Positions 24,480-35,484 of a DNA stretch of 64,000 nt are shown piece by piece (positions within the stretch are counted from its first letter, which is position 1; each line of letters opens with the position of its first letter). This DNA comes from Pleurotus djamor (taxonomy: Eukaryota > Basidiomycota > Agaricomycetes > Agaricales > Pleurotaceae). Location: the NCBI GenBank assembly GCA_029747585.1, contig JAPEVF010000076.1:57686-121685 (forward strand). The letters are read 5' to 3'. The translations under genes and the position numbers were made by a program. The notes beneath the pieces are model-generated. The model did not search any database, had not been told where the DNA came from, and saw nothing but the letters and a program-made list of their open reading frames with translations.

Positions 24480-26393
24480 GATGATTGATGTTGATGAGAC
24501 GATGAAGCTCGAAGCTTGAAGATCAAGTGAGACGGTTTATATAGGAAACCGCACGTGACACGTGACCCTTGCTGGTGTGACCCAGCGTGACTTCGGTGAA
24601 CACCCGCGACCCTGAATATCCCTGAGAGCTTGTTGAACCAGGTATCCGGATTGCGTACGCGCGTTGGGTGGTGGATATACTGTATAAGTGTTGATGTGCT
24701 CAAGTCACAGTAGACGCGGCTGCGATGCGATGAAGAGGAACGGTCCACCAAATGGGGATGGTGATTGCTTGGGGATTGTTCGCTAGCCATTCTTGGATAT
24801 GATCAAACCTTCGCGGGAAGGCGGGAGGGTGGTCAGTGCCCTCGAAATTATAAGCTCCACTTGCAAGATTGCGGTCGGCCGCTTGGTGCATGAATTTGTG
24901 CCATTTGTGATAGAGCGGAAGAGAAGTGACCAGGGAAGCATGCAAAAGAGAGAGTAGCATGTTTCCTCGTTTTCGCTTGCGGTCGGTGATTCAAACTTCC
25001 AATGTTCAGCGTTCGGCGCTCAGCGCAGGGAAGAATTCTCTTAAAGCCACTCAACGCACCAGGATGTGAGATTGGTGGCGTGCGGTGGCAGGAAGTCAAG
25101 TCCGATATAGAATGACACTTCGTATTTTGTTAGAAAGCTAAGGCACGACGAAGTAAGAAGCCTTACGATTACTCTTGAGCTTGAGTTCTAGCCAAACGGT
25201 GATATGTCAAATTGAATGAGTGCCCAGCTGTAGGCGTAAACCTGGATCGCCACCATCNAAAAAGTCAACAAGAATAGAACGGTTGGAGCGCCTACATGAG
25301 TGAGCCATCAGCGCGAGCAGACTTCAAGTATGTAAACCAAAAAATGAGGGTGATACCAAGGTGATGCGGTGTTATGATATCAAAGTATCACCGGTTGTGG
25401 GGGACGGTGTTTTTCTTTTTCTTGAGGATATAAGAGTCAATGACGCCTTGGGGAATGTAAAGAACCGAGGCGCATAACTTAAATGCGCGCAATAAGTATA
25501 AATTTATTTCGAGGGTACTCTCGGTCGTCGGCGGTGATGAGGACCGAGCCCAAGTAACCAAATCTGTGAGCGACCTAATCAGAAGACAGACGACTTCATC
25601 GAAGAGGTGAAAAAGAACTGATTGATGCGTCCATACCTTACTGTACAACCCCGTTAGGATGAACTCGCCCTTGGTAGCGGCGCTACACAAACAAGGAGCG
25701 GGTAATCACAACGGCGGAAGTTGTGCGTAACGATGAACGTGCTGCGATGAGTCAAAACGTGATGAGTATCCGAGTTGCAAAGGCTAGTCGTGTTCTATTT
25801 GCTGATATACATGGGAAATGCGAAGTGTGAAAATCATTCATACTTGTGTCTAATTCTAAAAGAAAAAAGAAATGGTAGTAACTACTGGTCCGGTGAAGCG
25901 AAGAAGGTAGATAGCGGGGAAAGGAGGTGAGGGTTCAATTCAATCAAAAGTAAGATGAATGAACGGCCTCACGGTAAATCGAGTTGTCGGAAGCGGGAAG
26001 ATGTAGATGAAGGGGAGTGACAGAGAAGATGCAACACGATATATGAGGGGTAGGAGGAAAAGGAGAAACGAAACCGAGAGAGTGGTGGTTGATGGGGGGT
26101 GGACCGAATGCGTGGGTGAGAAGGTCATGAAGAGAAGATTTTTTGTTCTGGGGACGATGGATAGGAGACTTGAAAGGAACAGGAAGAAGGAAAACGATGC
26201 TTGGAAATGGAACCAGGCATTTTGAATGGGATGAGAAAAGAAAGAGGAAAGTGGTATCATGGATGAAAATGGGAATATATAAATCTGTCCATCGTCCGAA
26301 AAGCGTGTGACTGGCCTAGGAGAGCTAGGGCCGGGATGTGTGGTAGGAATAGGGAAAGACGATCCGAGGCTAGGGAGAGCAAGAGAGGCTATT
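24480..26393. other. Mostly non-coding, start of inverted block (left)
   Basis: From about 24752 this is collinear, in the same orientation, with 51410-53037. One 86-codon frame (24700-24960, minus) is open here but frameshifted in the other copy, so I do not call it a gene. The 25.2-25.7 kb part is well conserved and has splice-like signals (ttgtttgtgtag before coding-like sequence ending GEFILTGLYSK), which could be a small unrecognised gene or remnant. The purine-rich 25.9-26.4 kb part is probably the kinase 3' UTR. Confidence 0.45.
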
Positions 26394-29300
26394 CTAATGT
26401 GCAGGTGGCTGGGGGTTCGTGTTACTCGTATCCTGCGCCTGGACGCGCCGCCGATTCGTGTCAAATGAAAGGTGACCTTCGTCGGGCCCTTCCGATGTAG
26501 TTTCATCGTCAACGTCGTCGTCTTCCTCTTCTTCATTCTCATCATACGCATAGTCAAAGTCATCAGTCCGAGGCATATTACCTCCAACCCGTATTGGCTC
26601 GTCGTCAACACTCCTTGCGCTCGCAAACGTCGAAGAATCATCAATCAACTGGTCTTCATCGTCCGAGTAGGGACCACCATATGTTTCACGGCTGACATCA
26701 TAGGCGACCTGAGCGAGTGGACTGGAATTCAGGTGTATCCCGAACGACGTGCTCCGTCTGAACGGTAATTCATTTGATACGCCGCCAGCGCCAACGAGAA
26801 TGCAGTGGTCGTCTAAATCGTGATCCTCTGAATTGAGGCTAGTGACATCGTTAAATTCGGTTGGATTATCACCCCACGACGAAGCTCTGCGAGCAGCCGT
26901 CAAAGGCCCACTACTGCTGCTCCGCCCCGAGCGTTGGCCACGTAAAGCTTCTTCGCTCCGCCGCACACCTCTGCCGAGGAATTCCGTGTTGATACTAAGG
27001 TCAGGCGACAAGGGCGAACCAGGAGAATGTGTGCTAGGCGTGCCGGTGACAGGAGAGCAGATGGCGGAAGATTGTGGTGTGATACGGGAAGAGGAAGGTT
27101 GCGTCCTGTTTGGGGTAGTAGCAGTAGGAGAAGTAGATTGCGAAGAGAGCGACAGATTCCTCGTAGATCGCCATCCCCAAGTCGAAGGGGAGTAAATACT
27201 GAACCGCGACTTCGGGCGACCTTCCGTAGGACTCGTCTGGGCAGAAGAAGACGATGTTCCACGAGAAACTAAGTTCACATCCGACAAAGGACCCATGCTA
27301 TGCCCATTCCGCATCGTCAACCCACTCGTATCGATCACAGTAGCGGTTGAACGATGAGCAGTGTGTTGTGTGACGGCGGCGCTGCTAGAACAGCGTTCGA
27401 CAGGTTTGGTAGGCTTGCCTTTGTCGGTTCCGTTTTTATGGATACGGACTTCGGTGCGTTTCTTGCCCTTTTCACGTCCCGATATAGTCAGGTTCTCGCT
27501 GGGACCTCCCCTCTCCCTCCCATTCTCCGTTAAGCGTTCTTGCAGCCCCGTCTCGCCTTCTCTTGACCGACCAGCCCGGCTAGAGCCCGAGAAATCATGA
27601 TCGTCGTGCCTTGCACTCTTCGTCCGCACCTTAGGCGCAGACCGCGTTGCCCGTGGATTATCCGCTTCCTCGTCATCGTTGTTAGGTCCCGATAAGTGAG
27701 TGCGAGAAACCAGTCGAAAGAGCCGTTGTATCTTCGTACCCCAGCCCCACTTGAACCGGACATTGGTCATGGCAGTAGCGGTCTCTGCGGTGGTAACTTC
27801 TATCTTGTTGGGTGAAGTATCGCGCAGCCATTTATCAGGCTTTTGAACCTCCCGAAGGAACCATGGATGGCGCTAAAAATACAGGAAGNCGGGAGAAACT
27901 GAGTTAGTAAAATATACGTAAAGATGAGATACACGGAGCTTGAGGATGTGACGGCGAATGGGGGGCGAACGACGAAAGATACGGACCTTGATTTCTGCAA
28001 GAGTGATGCGCACGGCCGGGTCTTTGGCAAGGAAGTGGTCCAGCAAGTGAATGATAGATCCTCCTAAGGTAGTATCATCTACTGGATGTCGACCACCGGT
28101 AGGAATACGGTCGAGAGCCATTGTCTCCGGAGCGGTCCAATCGTCGTTGCAAATAGCGTTGTACATGCTATACTCGGAAGAGACGTTTGGGTCGGCATGG
28201 AACGGCGTGTCCCCAAAGAGCAAGCAGTATAAAGTCACACCGAGAGACCAGATATCAATGGCCTTCGTGATTTCCGGACGAGGATGCGATTGATCATGGC
28301 CTTCAGTGTGCTCGAAGACGATCTCTGGAGCGAGGAACGACGGTGTACCGGCCCTCTTTGACAGGTCGGAGTCATCTAGGAGAACAGGATCGTGCGAGTC
28401 GTCAGCGTCGGCAGAAGCACCAGCATGTGCTAGCCTTTGGGCGTAGGAAAAGTGGGAGACGCCAAAGTCAGCTATCTTGATGTGGCTTCTGTCGGTGGTC
28501 CACAAGAGGTTGGCAGGCTTGATGTCGCGGTGAATGATGCCCTGGAAATGGACTGATACCGGGGAAAGAAAGGGAATGATTGTGGTACTTGCGTGAGTAG
28601 GCGATGAATTGATAGGCGACGGTGGAAGTAAATGGCTTACGGTATTCCAGGCCTAGAATAGCATCACGCATGATGCGGTTCGTTTGGAGGAGGGTTAGAA
28701 TAGGCTCGTTATTGCTATTCCTCCACTTGACTTCGCCCCCTCCAAGGTACTCCATGACTAAATGGGAAAAGGGAAGTAAATTAGCCACAACGCTTTGACC
28801 ACAGGGAAGAAAGTTTAAACGTGGTGCCAAGACCACGATACTCCAACGAATATCAAAGGAAGGGGGAATTATGGGTGGTTGTTTTGATGAAACGTGTTGG
28901 ATGAGGTAGAGACGTACCCATATAGATTTTGTCCTTGAGCCGATCGTCTATGACCTCTATCAAGCGCACGATGTGAGGGTGACGGCACTTTTTCATAATG
29001 GCAATTTCCTTGCGAATTTTGGCCTCGGTGGTGGTGAGCTTGTCGCCAACAGGAAGATGGGGTGACATTGGCAGGGCTTTCCGTCGTAACAACTTCCACT
29101 GCTCTTCCCGGGGGTTGTTACGCCTCACCGACTTCATTGCCTGCGCAATCACAAGACAGATGTTAGGACACAGTGATACGCGCGTCGATACTGAACTACA
29201 CTTACCACATACCTGCCATTGTCGTGGCCCCTGACCCCCGAGCGTTGGACGACCTCTTCGCAGAGATATACCTTTCCATGCACACCCGCGCCAATTTGGT

Positions 29301-29439
29301 TCCTTCGTACATACTGGTTGAGCATGGGGAGTTTATCATTCCTGTAATTGACATTGAGGTGGTCCGTGGTGAGGACCTCGCCAGGTGGGTCGAATATGGG
29401 CTCCTGCGGGGACGATGGTGGCAACATGGGATCCACCAT
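26394..29439 (-). CDS. CAMKK/SAK1-like Ser/Thr protein kinase (left copy)
   Basis: Likely upstream kinase of SNF1/AMPK or a morphogenesis kinase of the SAK1/ELM1/TOS3 group (inference). Start 29439 (MVDPMLPPSSPQEP). Glycine loop IGAGVHGKVYLCEE, catalytic lysine in YVAMKSVRR after an intron, group-typical hinge VMEYLGGGEVKW, catalytic loop GIIHRDIKPANLLW, Mg-binding IADFGVSH, activation segment RAGTPSFLAPEI, then KAIDIWSLGVTLYCLLFG and a final RHPWFLREVQKP. A Ser/Thr-rich tail of about 480 residues with acidic patches (NEEEEDDDVDDE) ends at 26394. About five introns. The tail should be largely disordered and regulatory. A near-identical copy lies at 53038-56091. Confidence 0.93.
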
Positions 29440-29653
29440 CAAATGATTGTGGACATGTAGAAGTATATAATGTACAAGAGGAAGAGATGGTGGTGGTAGA
29501 AGAGAGAGGGAGGAGGAGGAGATTTGGTCGTCGTCTTGGACTTGGCTAATAAATAAGGAGGCCCTTTCGAGATCATCATCCCTACGGCTTCCAAAATGAC
29601 TTTGTCCCCCCGGTCACCCCTTCATACCATTTCTACAAAAATATTACGTCATC

Positions 29654-30044
29654 CTAATTACGAGGGCAGGTGCACTTGTCTTCCTCTTTCACGTCTTTCA
29701 TCGCCTGTCCCATGAACAGCACATCAGTATTGATCACCATCAAACCTCAAGGGATGCAAAAAATCGAGGGTGCTCACCGTGTCGACATGCTGTCCGCAGC
29801 CCTGTCCGAGCAGAAGAAGCAGAAAAAAACCATGCATCAGCAAGCGTGAATCAAGTGCGACCGAGAAAACCACAAGATGAAGAGGTAATGACGGGGTGCG
29901 AAATGAACTACCCGAGTCGTCGCAAATTATAATACTCACCGCCCAGGTCGTCTTGCCACATCCGGAGCACTTGACGAGGTAGCAGGCATTCACAGGGACG
30001 CCAACATTAACGTTGGCGACGAGGGCTGCAGATGTCAGTGCCAT
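29654..30044 (-). CDS. Small CxxC...GCGxH protein (left copy)
   Basis: Tiny conserved eukaryotic protein of unknown function, about 60 residues. Three exons splice cleanly: MALTSAALVANVNVGVPVNA followed by CYLVKCSGCGKTTWA; then GCGQHVDT; then AMKDVKEEDKCTCPRN and TAG at 29654. The pattern C-x2-C-GKTTWxGCGxH with a C-terminal CxC suggests a small zinc-binding fold (inference). SGCGKTTW superficially looks like a P-loop but the length and cysteines argue against that. It lies 214 bp upstream of the kinase in the same direction, and the gap is preserved in the other copy (56306-56698). Confidence 0.8.
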
Positions 30045-30686
30045 GTGTGATAGTCTATCAATATTAGGCGCGGAATCAAATTCGACAGCTACACGGGTGG
30101 GAGGAAGGGCTATAGCTTACTGGACTTTGTGTGTGAGTAGTTGTTATGCAAGCTCGATGATTCGATACGGTGGAGTTTGGATGGATCAAGAACCCTCTGT
30201 TTTTCCGTCCTTTTATATGTCACCCTCGCCGTACAGCCGGATCGGGCTAGACAGTGTGATATGATGGTGGATTACAGAGAAAGTCAGGCTCTGTCGCAGC
30301 TCCTCAGCAATCATCTCACGTGCAGTCAGGAGATTTGCCTTTGGTCACTGGTTCGCTTCATCACCGCGCTCTTGACGGTTTATGGCCACAGAAAGGTACA
30401 ACAATCTGTCGTAAGTAAAGCTTCCATATTTCGGGACCTCGAGGCCTCATCACGATGCGACCTAGCCATAATCTTACCAGGAAACTGGCTCTGGGAGTTT
30501 CTCGGTGGAAACACCCGAAGCCATACACGGTTCCATAGATAGAGCTGGAGAAACGAAGATCTGTGTACTTGAAACTTTACGTATTGTGTGAATTGGCTGG
30601 TTGGGCGAATCTGGCCAGGTCCTCGCCTCCTCACAGAGATGGATGGTCCATCGGCCAGGTACTAATTTTTTCACTCGCTGATATCT
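30045..30686. other. Intergenic between CxxC gene and tRNA, inversion junction
   Basis: Contains the promoter of the small CxxC gene. Similar to 56699-57301 up to about 30618; the last 69 bp before the tRNA belong to the flank or junction. No coding evidence. Confidence 0.55.
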
Positions 30687-30790
30687 GCTTCTGTGGCTCA
30701 GTTGGCTAGAGCGTTGGTCTCATATGATGAGTATGATCACACCTGGTGTGAGCAATCCAAAGGTCGCAAGTTCGAGCCTTGCCAGGAGCA
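30687..30790 (+). tRNA. tRNA-Met (CAT, elongator) with intron, left copy
   Basis: Acceptor GCTTCTG pairs with CAGGAGC (30783-30789) before discriminator A. D-arm GCTC...GAGC. Anticodon stem TTGG/CCAA with loop CTCATA-A and anticodon CAT at 30721-30723. T-arm GCAAG TTCGAGC CTTGC. A 30 nt intron occupies 30725-30754, one base 3' of the anticodon as usual. The T31-T39 mismatch is also found in yeast elongator tRNA-Met. Mature sequence identical to the right copy. Confidence 0.93.
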
Positions 30791-30908
30791 CTCGTTTTGT
30801 GTGCTACCTTTTTGACCCCGTATTATTTTGGTACCGAAGAAAATAAATACAAGGTGGATTCAACAGATAAAACCAAGTAGTCCATTAATCCAATCACATA
30901 CATCGCCA

Positions 30909-33900
30909 TTACCGCTTTTCCTTGACAAAATAGTGGAGCGTAATGAAGCTACCTATGGTACACGAAACAAAGAAGATCCCCAACAGCGTTATATTTGGCC
31001 ACCAAAATGACTAAAGCAACAGGGTCAGGGAAGGAATACATACGTCAAGGAACAACATACCTGGGCACGAAGACCGAACGTAGAAAGAATCGTGGCCGCG
31101 GGAACGTCCAACTCAACACCATACTTTGGCCCAATCAGGATGCGGAGCACAGGGCATGTGAGGCCAAACGTACCTTGGTCTCTTTGAGTTGTAAGTACCT
31201 GAGCTCGTTCACGGCAAGAGCTTCAAAGGCAGCGTGGAAAAACGAGATGGTATGTAGCCATTGTAAGAATACTGGGACCGACTCCCGATTGATCAGAAGG
31301 CCAGTAAACAGGAGGCTGTCATCCCGATGTCAGTTCAAGGCCTGTACGGGTGAAAGATGCGCAAGAAACCTTACTTGAAAAGCATGACCAAAGTGCCAAC
31401 CAAGCTGGCTACACTAATAGAATCAAATGCAATGGAGAGCCACAGGACAACGCTGGCAGTTGTCAAATTGAATAGGACAAGTGTGAGCATGAACTTCCAG
31501 AACCCTTGAACGGTGGGCACGAGGCCAACAAGACCATATACAATTCCACCAAACATCAAAGGAGGAATCATCCGAAGCGGTAAGATGTCGAAGAGGACCT
31601 GCCAAGATGATTAAATTGCCTAATCTCGAATGGAGAGCGACGATAATACCTTTGAGGCGAAGTATGTGAAGGAGGAATAGTAACCATTGGCCCTATGAGG
31701 TGCCGATTAGCCTTCGAAGGAGTTTTACAATAAAAGCACAAGCACTTACCGCTCGCGTATGAATAGGATACGCTCATTGGCGAACAATCCCAAGCTTGAC
31801 AAACATGAGAAACCGAATAACGCCAGAGTGAAGAAGAATATGCCTAGGTTTGGTTAAATGAGGATTTAGGGTTTCCGCATCATGGGCGTAGCTTACCAAG
31901 TCGGTTCTGGAATCCAGCGATATCATTTCTAGTCGATCGTTAGCGCCAGAAAATGGGGGACATCTAGAGTTTACTCACGTCACGTTGTGGAAGAACAAAC
32001 CACAGATCACTAAAACCGCCCCAAAAGTCATCACCATGGGCAACCTGAAAGTGGAACGGAAGGCACTTACATGCGAGGCCAATGGAGCTCAAGTAATGGG
32101 CATTCAGGAGCGCAGGATCTCGATATAAGTTCTTAAACGCTCGTCCACTCAGGATCCTGAACTGTGTCAACCAGCTCGCCCGCTTCCTGCCTCTAAGAAT
32201 CTCGGTCTCAACTGCAACATCAGGAAGTTCAGAGCTAGCCCCCGCTGTGGTTCCGCCACCCTCAGCATTCCGCTGCATCTCTTCTCCATCCAATTTGATC
32301 TCCTTCGCAATCGTACTTTGCTCGTACGCGTCAACCAAAGCCTGTAACTTGGGTGTCAACTTTCTCCCAGATATACTACCACGTCGACTGCGAAGGCTAG
32401 AAGCCGCAGATGAAAGCAGCTCTGAGGCCTTGCGTTTCACGATGTTCACAGTACCTTCGGCGGCCGTGGATGAGCCTCCTGCAGATCCCGGGGAATTCAG
32501 TTGCTCTAGTTCAGTCTCGTCGATAGCATCTAATGAAGCACGATGTTCAAGTCGTGATGCCGATAGGAAGGCACGTTCTTCATCAGACAAGTTGGTGCGG
32601 GACTCGACGGGAATAGGGACATCCAAGGCTGCGGGAGTGGCATGACTGGAATCCATACCAGCATGCATTGTGAGATCGACTACAATGCAGTGTCAGTACC
32701 ACGACAGAGAAGGCGGAAGGAAGGGAGATGAATTACTCAAGTAGTCCGCGAGATTGAAACCAGGTGGGCATTTGCATCCAATGCTCTCAAAATACTCTTG
32801 GCAACGAGACAGCTCGCCCGAGTACACCATCTTGCCTTGGGCGAGGAGGAGTAGGTGATCGAAGAGCGCAACGATGTTGCTGCGAGGTTGATGGATGGTG
32901 AAGATGACAGTTCGCTTATAGTTCCTAGCCAACGATACCAATGACTCAACAACATTGAAGGCATTGTACGCATCCAGTCCTAAAGAAAGGTCAATTCAGG
33001 TGAGCGTGTTAGGAAATACTAGAGACTTACCACTCGTAGGCTCATCAAGGAACAAGATACTGGGACTTGTAACGAGCTCGCAGGCAATAGACACTCTCCT
33101 CTTCTCGCCACCACTGATCCCCCTCCTACCCGTTTCACCAATCCGCTTGTCTTTGATACCCATAATTCCCAGCTCAGACAGCGTCTCCAAAACGCGATAC
33201 TTCTTGGCTGCTTCACTCATATCTCTCGGTAGGCGGAGGAGGGCACTGTAAAGCACCGTTTCGTAGACAGTCAGCGTGCTCATGAGCGTGTCTTCCTGAT
33301 CCACAAAGCCAGTAACAGAGCGAAATTCCGAGTCTTTGACGACGCGACCGTTGATGAGCGTGGTCCCAGAAGATGAACCAAGCTTGTATTTCCGTGCGAG
33401 GATATCGAGGAGAGTGGACTTTCCAGCTCCCGAGGCACCCATGATTGCCATGACTTGCCCAGGATGCACAGCTCCGGATATACCATCGAGGATCTTGAAG
33501 CCTTCATTGGAGCTAGGGGTTGCCAGGCCAGACGGAGAAGGGAGCCAATAAGAGATGTTGCTGAAGTACAACGACGCAGGGACATGCTCGGACATGAGTT
33601 TGGCAGCTTCGTCTTCGGGTAGGCGAATCTTCCCAAAATCTGAGCCAGCCCTGGAACGACCAGCATACCAAAGGACTAGAGGCAGTCAGGGGTTTGAAGA
33701 TAGAACGGAATATTAAGGTTGGACAAACCTGCACTAGTTAGCAACACAACCAAGCAAGCTCCAGCGGAACTGAGGGCGACCCAGAGCGTGTTGTCGGGCT
33801 TAGGTGGACGCTGAGAAAACCACTCAGCACGCGAGGATGGGACTGGAGGATGAAAAAACGCACCACATAGCCAGGGACCTGCGAGTAATGCAAGCATTCT

Positions 33901-35220
33901 CCTCCGTAACACTTGAGACTAATATAGGCATCTCCAAATATGGTATCAATCAGCTCGTTCATTGCAGGCTCTTCAAACTTGCAGTCGGCTTTCGACTCTC
34001 CGATTGTCCCATTGACTGAGTTTGATAGACATGAAAACGAGGCAGGCCCTTTGATCTCTTCGCTCAAGAAATCCGAGATGTCTGGAACAGGTGGCTATAA
34101 ATAGACACTAAGGAGTGGCGGCGCGCACGTACCTATACTCCCATCTTCTCCACATATGAACCGACCGGGGACGCAACGGCATTTGATCTTCTCGCAGTCG
34201 TATCGAGTCACGTTGCGGTCATATCCCACGCTGCGCGACGAGCTACATTGTTCGAGAGCGCAGTAGAAGGACTCCACTTCAGCCGTCCAAAATTGGAAAG
34301 CGCATGTTCCGTTGGACGACGAGCTTGCGGCGGCTGAGGTTAAATCATTGGAGTAAGGGGAAATGAGCCGGGATAGTGGCGATGATTTGAGCGTGCTGTC
34401 TTCCTCAGATGGAGGCATGGTACAGGAGAAAGTGACCTGGGGCGGTCGATCTGGAAGCATATCAAGAATCTTGACATCTGCAAGGTCGAACTAGCGTTAC
34501 TGCGGGAAGTTCGCGGACAGACGAGGGATGGTGAGCTCACTGGTCACATCGCACATTTGATGGTTCTCGAAGACCGTCTCTCCTCCATTGTAACAAGTCA
34601 TGTTTTGTGATATTTCGTCTTGTTGGTCATCGTCTAACGGATTTAACCCAAGCAATTGCGAAATACCACCAGCGAGGGGGAATCCCTTGCAGGCATCGTC
34701 CCGCTTGCACACTTGTAAAATTCAAAGGTTTGTGAGACGCTCAACAGCGCACTAAGGCAGAACATACCATTGCAATTGATACCGCCCCATCCATCCTTGC
34801 ACTCGCAAGATTTACCATCCTCCCTCAGGCGTCGATGCTCTCCGTCGGCAAGGGAGTCACACTCTAGAAGTTCCGAGATGTAAGCATGCCATACGATATA
34901 AACGAAGGTCGAGTAACACGTACGCGGTACCAGACAGTCAATCCCTCCCCACCCAGGCGGACATTTACACTGTCCATCGTATGGATCACAGTGTCCATAT
35001 TGACCACATGTAAAGCGCGGGAGCAAGCAGTTGAAACAAGGCGGACATCTCCCTGCATGACACATTCAGCATTCACTTCATTGCGAGTCATTGAGAGCTA
35101 ACCAGGCGGTAGCAAGCTATCTTGAATTGGCGAAAACAAAGTATTTGAAGCGTTCCGAGCAGCACTGATGATAGGCAACACTGCCCAAAACCAAGGCGGT
35201 AGGCGGAACAGGCCAACCAT
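30909..35220 (-). CDS. ABCG half-transporter with EGF-like N-terminus, ADP1-type (left copy)
   Basis: ATP-driven exporter, substrate unknown; yeast ADP1 has the same layout. ATG 35220 begins a signal-anchor-like segment ([19 protein letters not shown]). Two Cys-rich EGF-like modules follow ([27 protein letters not shown] and [14 protein letters not shown]), a Cys-containing luminal region, then a membrane segment ([20 protein letters not shown]). The nucleotide-binding domain shows Walker [11 protein letters not shown]-loop VTGFVDQED, signature GISGGEKRR, Walker [11 protein letters not shown] and H-loop FTIHQPRS. After a Ser-rich linker come the transmembrane segments, including [13 protein letters not shown] and [19 protein letters not shown]. 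The protein ends HYFVKEKR at 30909. More than ten short introns. All motifs intact. Confidence 0.92.
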
Positions 35221-35484
35221 GTCGAAAGAGAATGGAGCCCGAGTGGCAATGAGGCAGCCAACCGTTCAGTCCAGATAGAGAAAAGACGAAGACGAGGTGA
35301 AGAAGCGGAAGAAAGGACGGACGGACGTGACGGGCATGTGGGGAGATGAGGCGGGGAAGTGCACGTGATGTCAGGGGGAAAGGAGACCATCGTCCAAGTC
35401 AGAAAGGTGTCCACCGTACCTTGCCTGCACAGCGTAGACTTAAATCGCGTTTCATTTTTAGCGCGGATACTAATGTTACATGTT
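35221..35484. other. Spacer between ABC transporter and outer MYND gene
   Basis: A 264 bp gap in tandem orientation. It must hold the ABC promoter and the MYND gene terminator, and is mirrored at 46383-46653. A GTGCACGTGA-like sequence near 35360 contains an E-box core (CACGTG), also present in the mirror copy (atcacgtgcact). Confidence 0.5.

Larger units (their letters stand above)
24752..30618 (+). repeat. Kinase block, left copy, same orientation as 51410-57301
   Basis: Carries the kinase and the small CxxC protein. Everything around it is mirrored between arms, but this block is parallel in both, so one arm has inverted it. Left limits: similarity begins near aaatggggatgg (about 24750) and ends near aatctggcc (about 30618), 69 bp from the tRNA. 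Confidence 0.9.

Noticed and set aside
24700..24960. 86-codon minus frame MLLSLLHASLVTSLPLYHK...
   Set aside because: The homologous stretch at 51.4-51.7 kb is frameshifted and lacks the start. No family resemblance and no splice partners seen.
25940..26644. 234-codon minus frame, also at 52578-53291
   Set aside because: It overlaps the kinase tail in another frame on the same strand and extends into the A/G-rich 3' UTR. Length is due to low-complexity composition.
29890..30044. SGCGKTTW in the small protein read as a Walker A P-loop
   Set aside because: The protein is about 60 residues with a CxxC...GCGxH...CxC pattern; there is no room for an NTPase fold.
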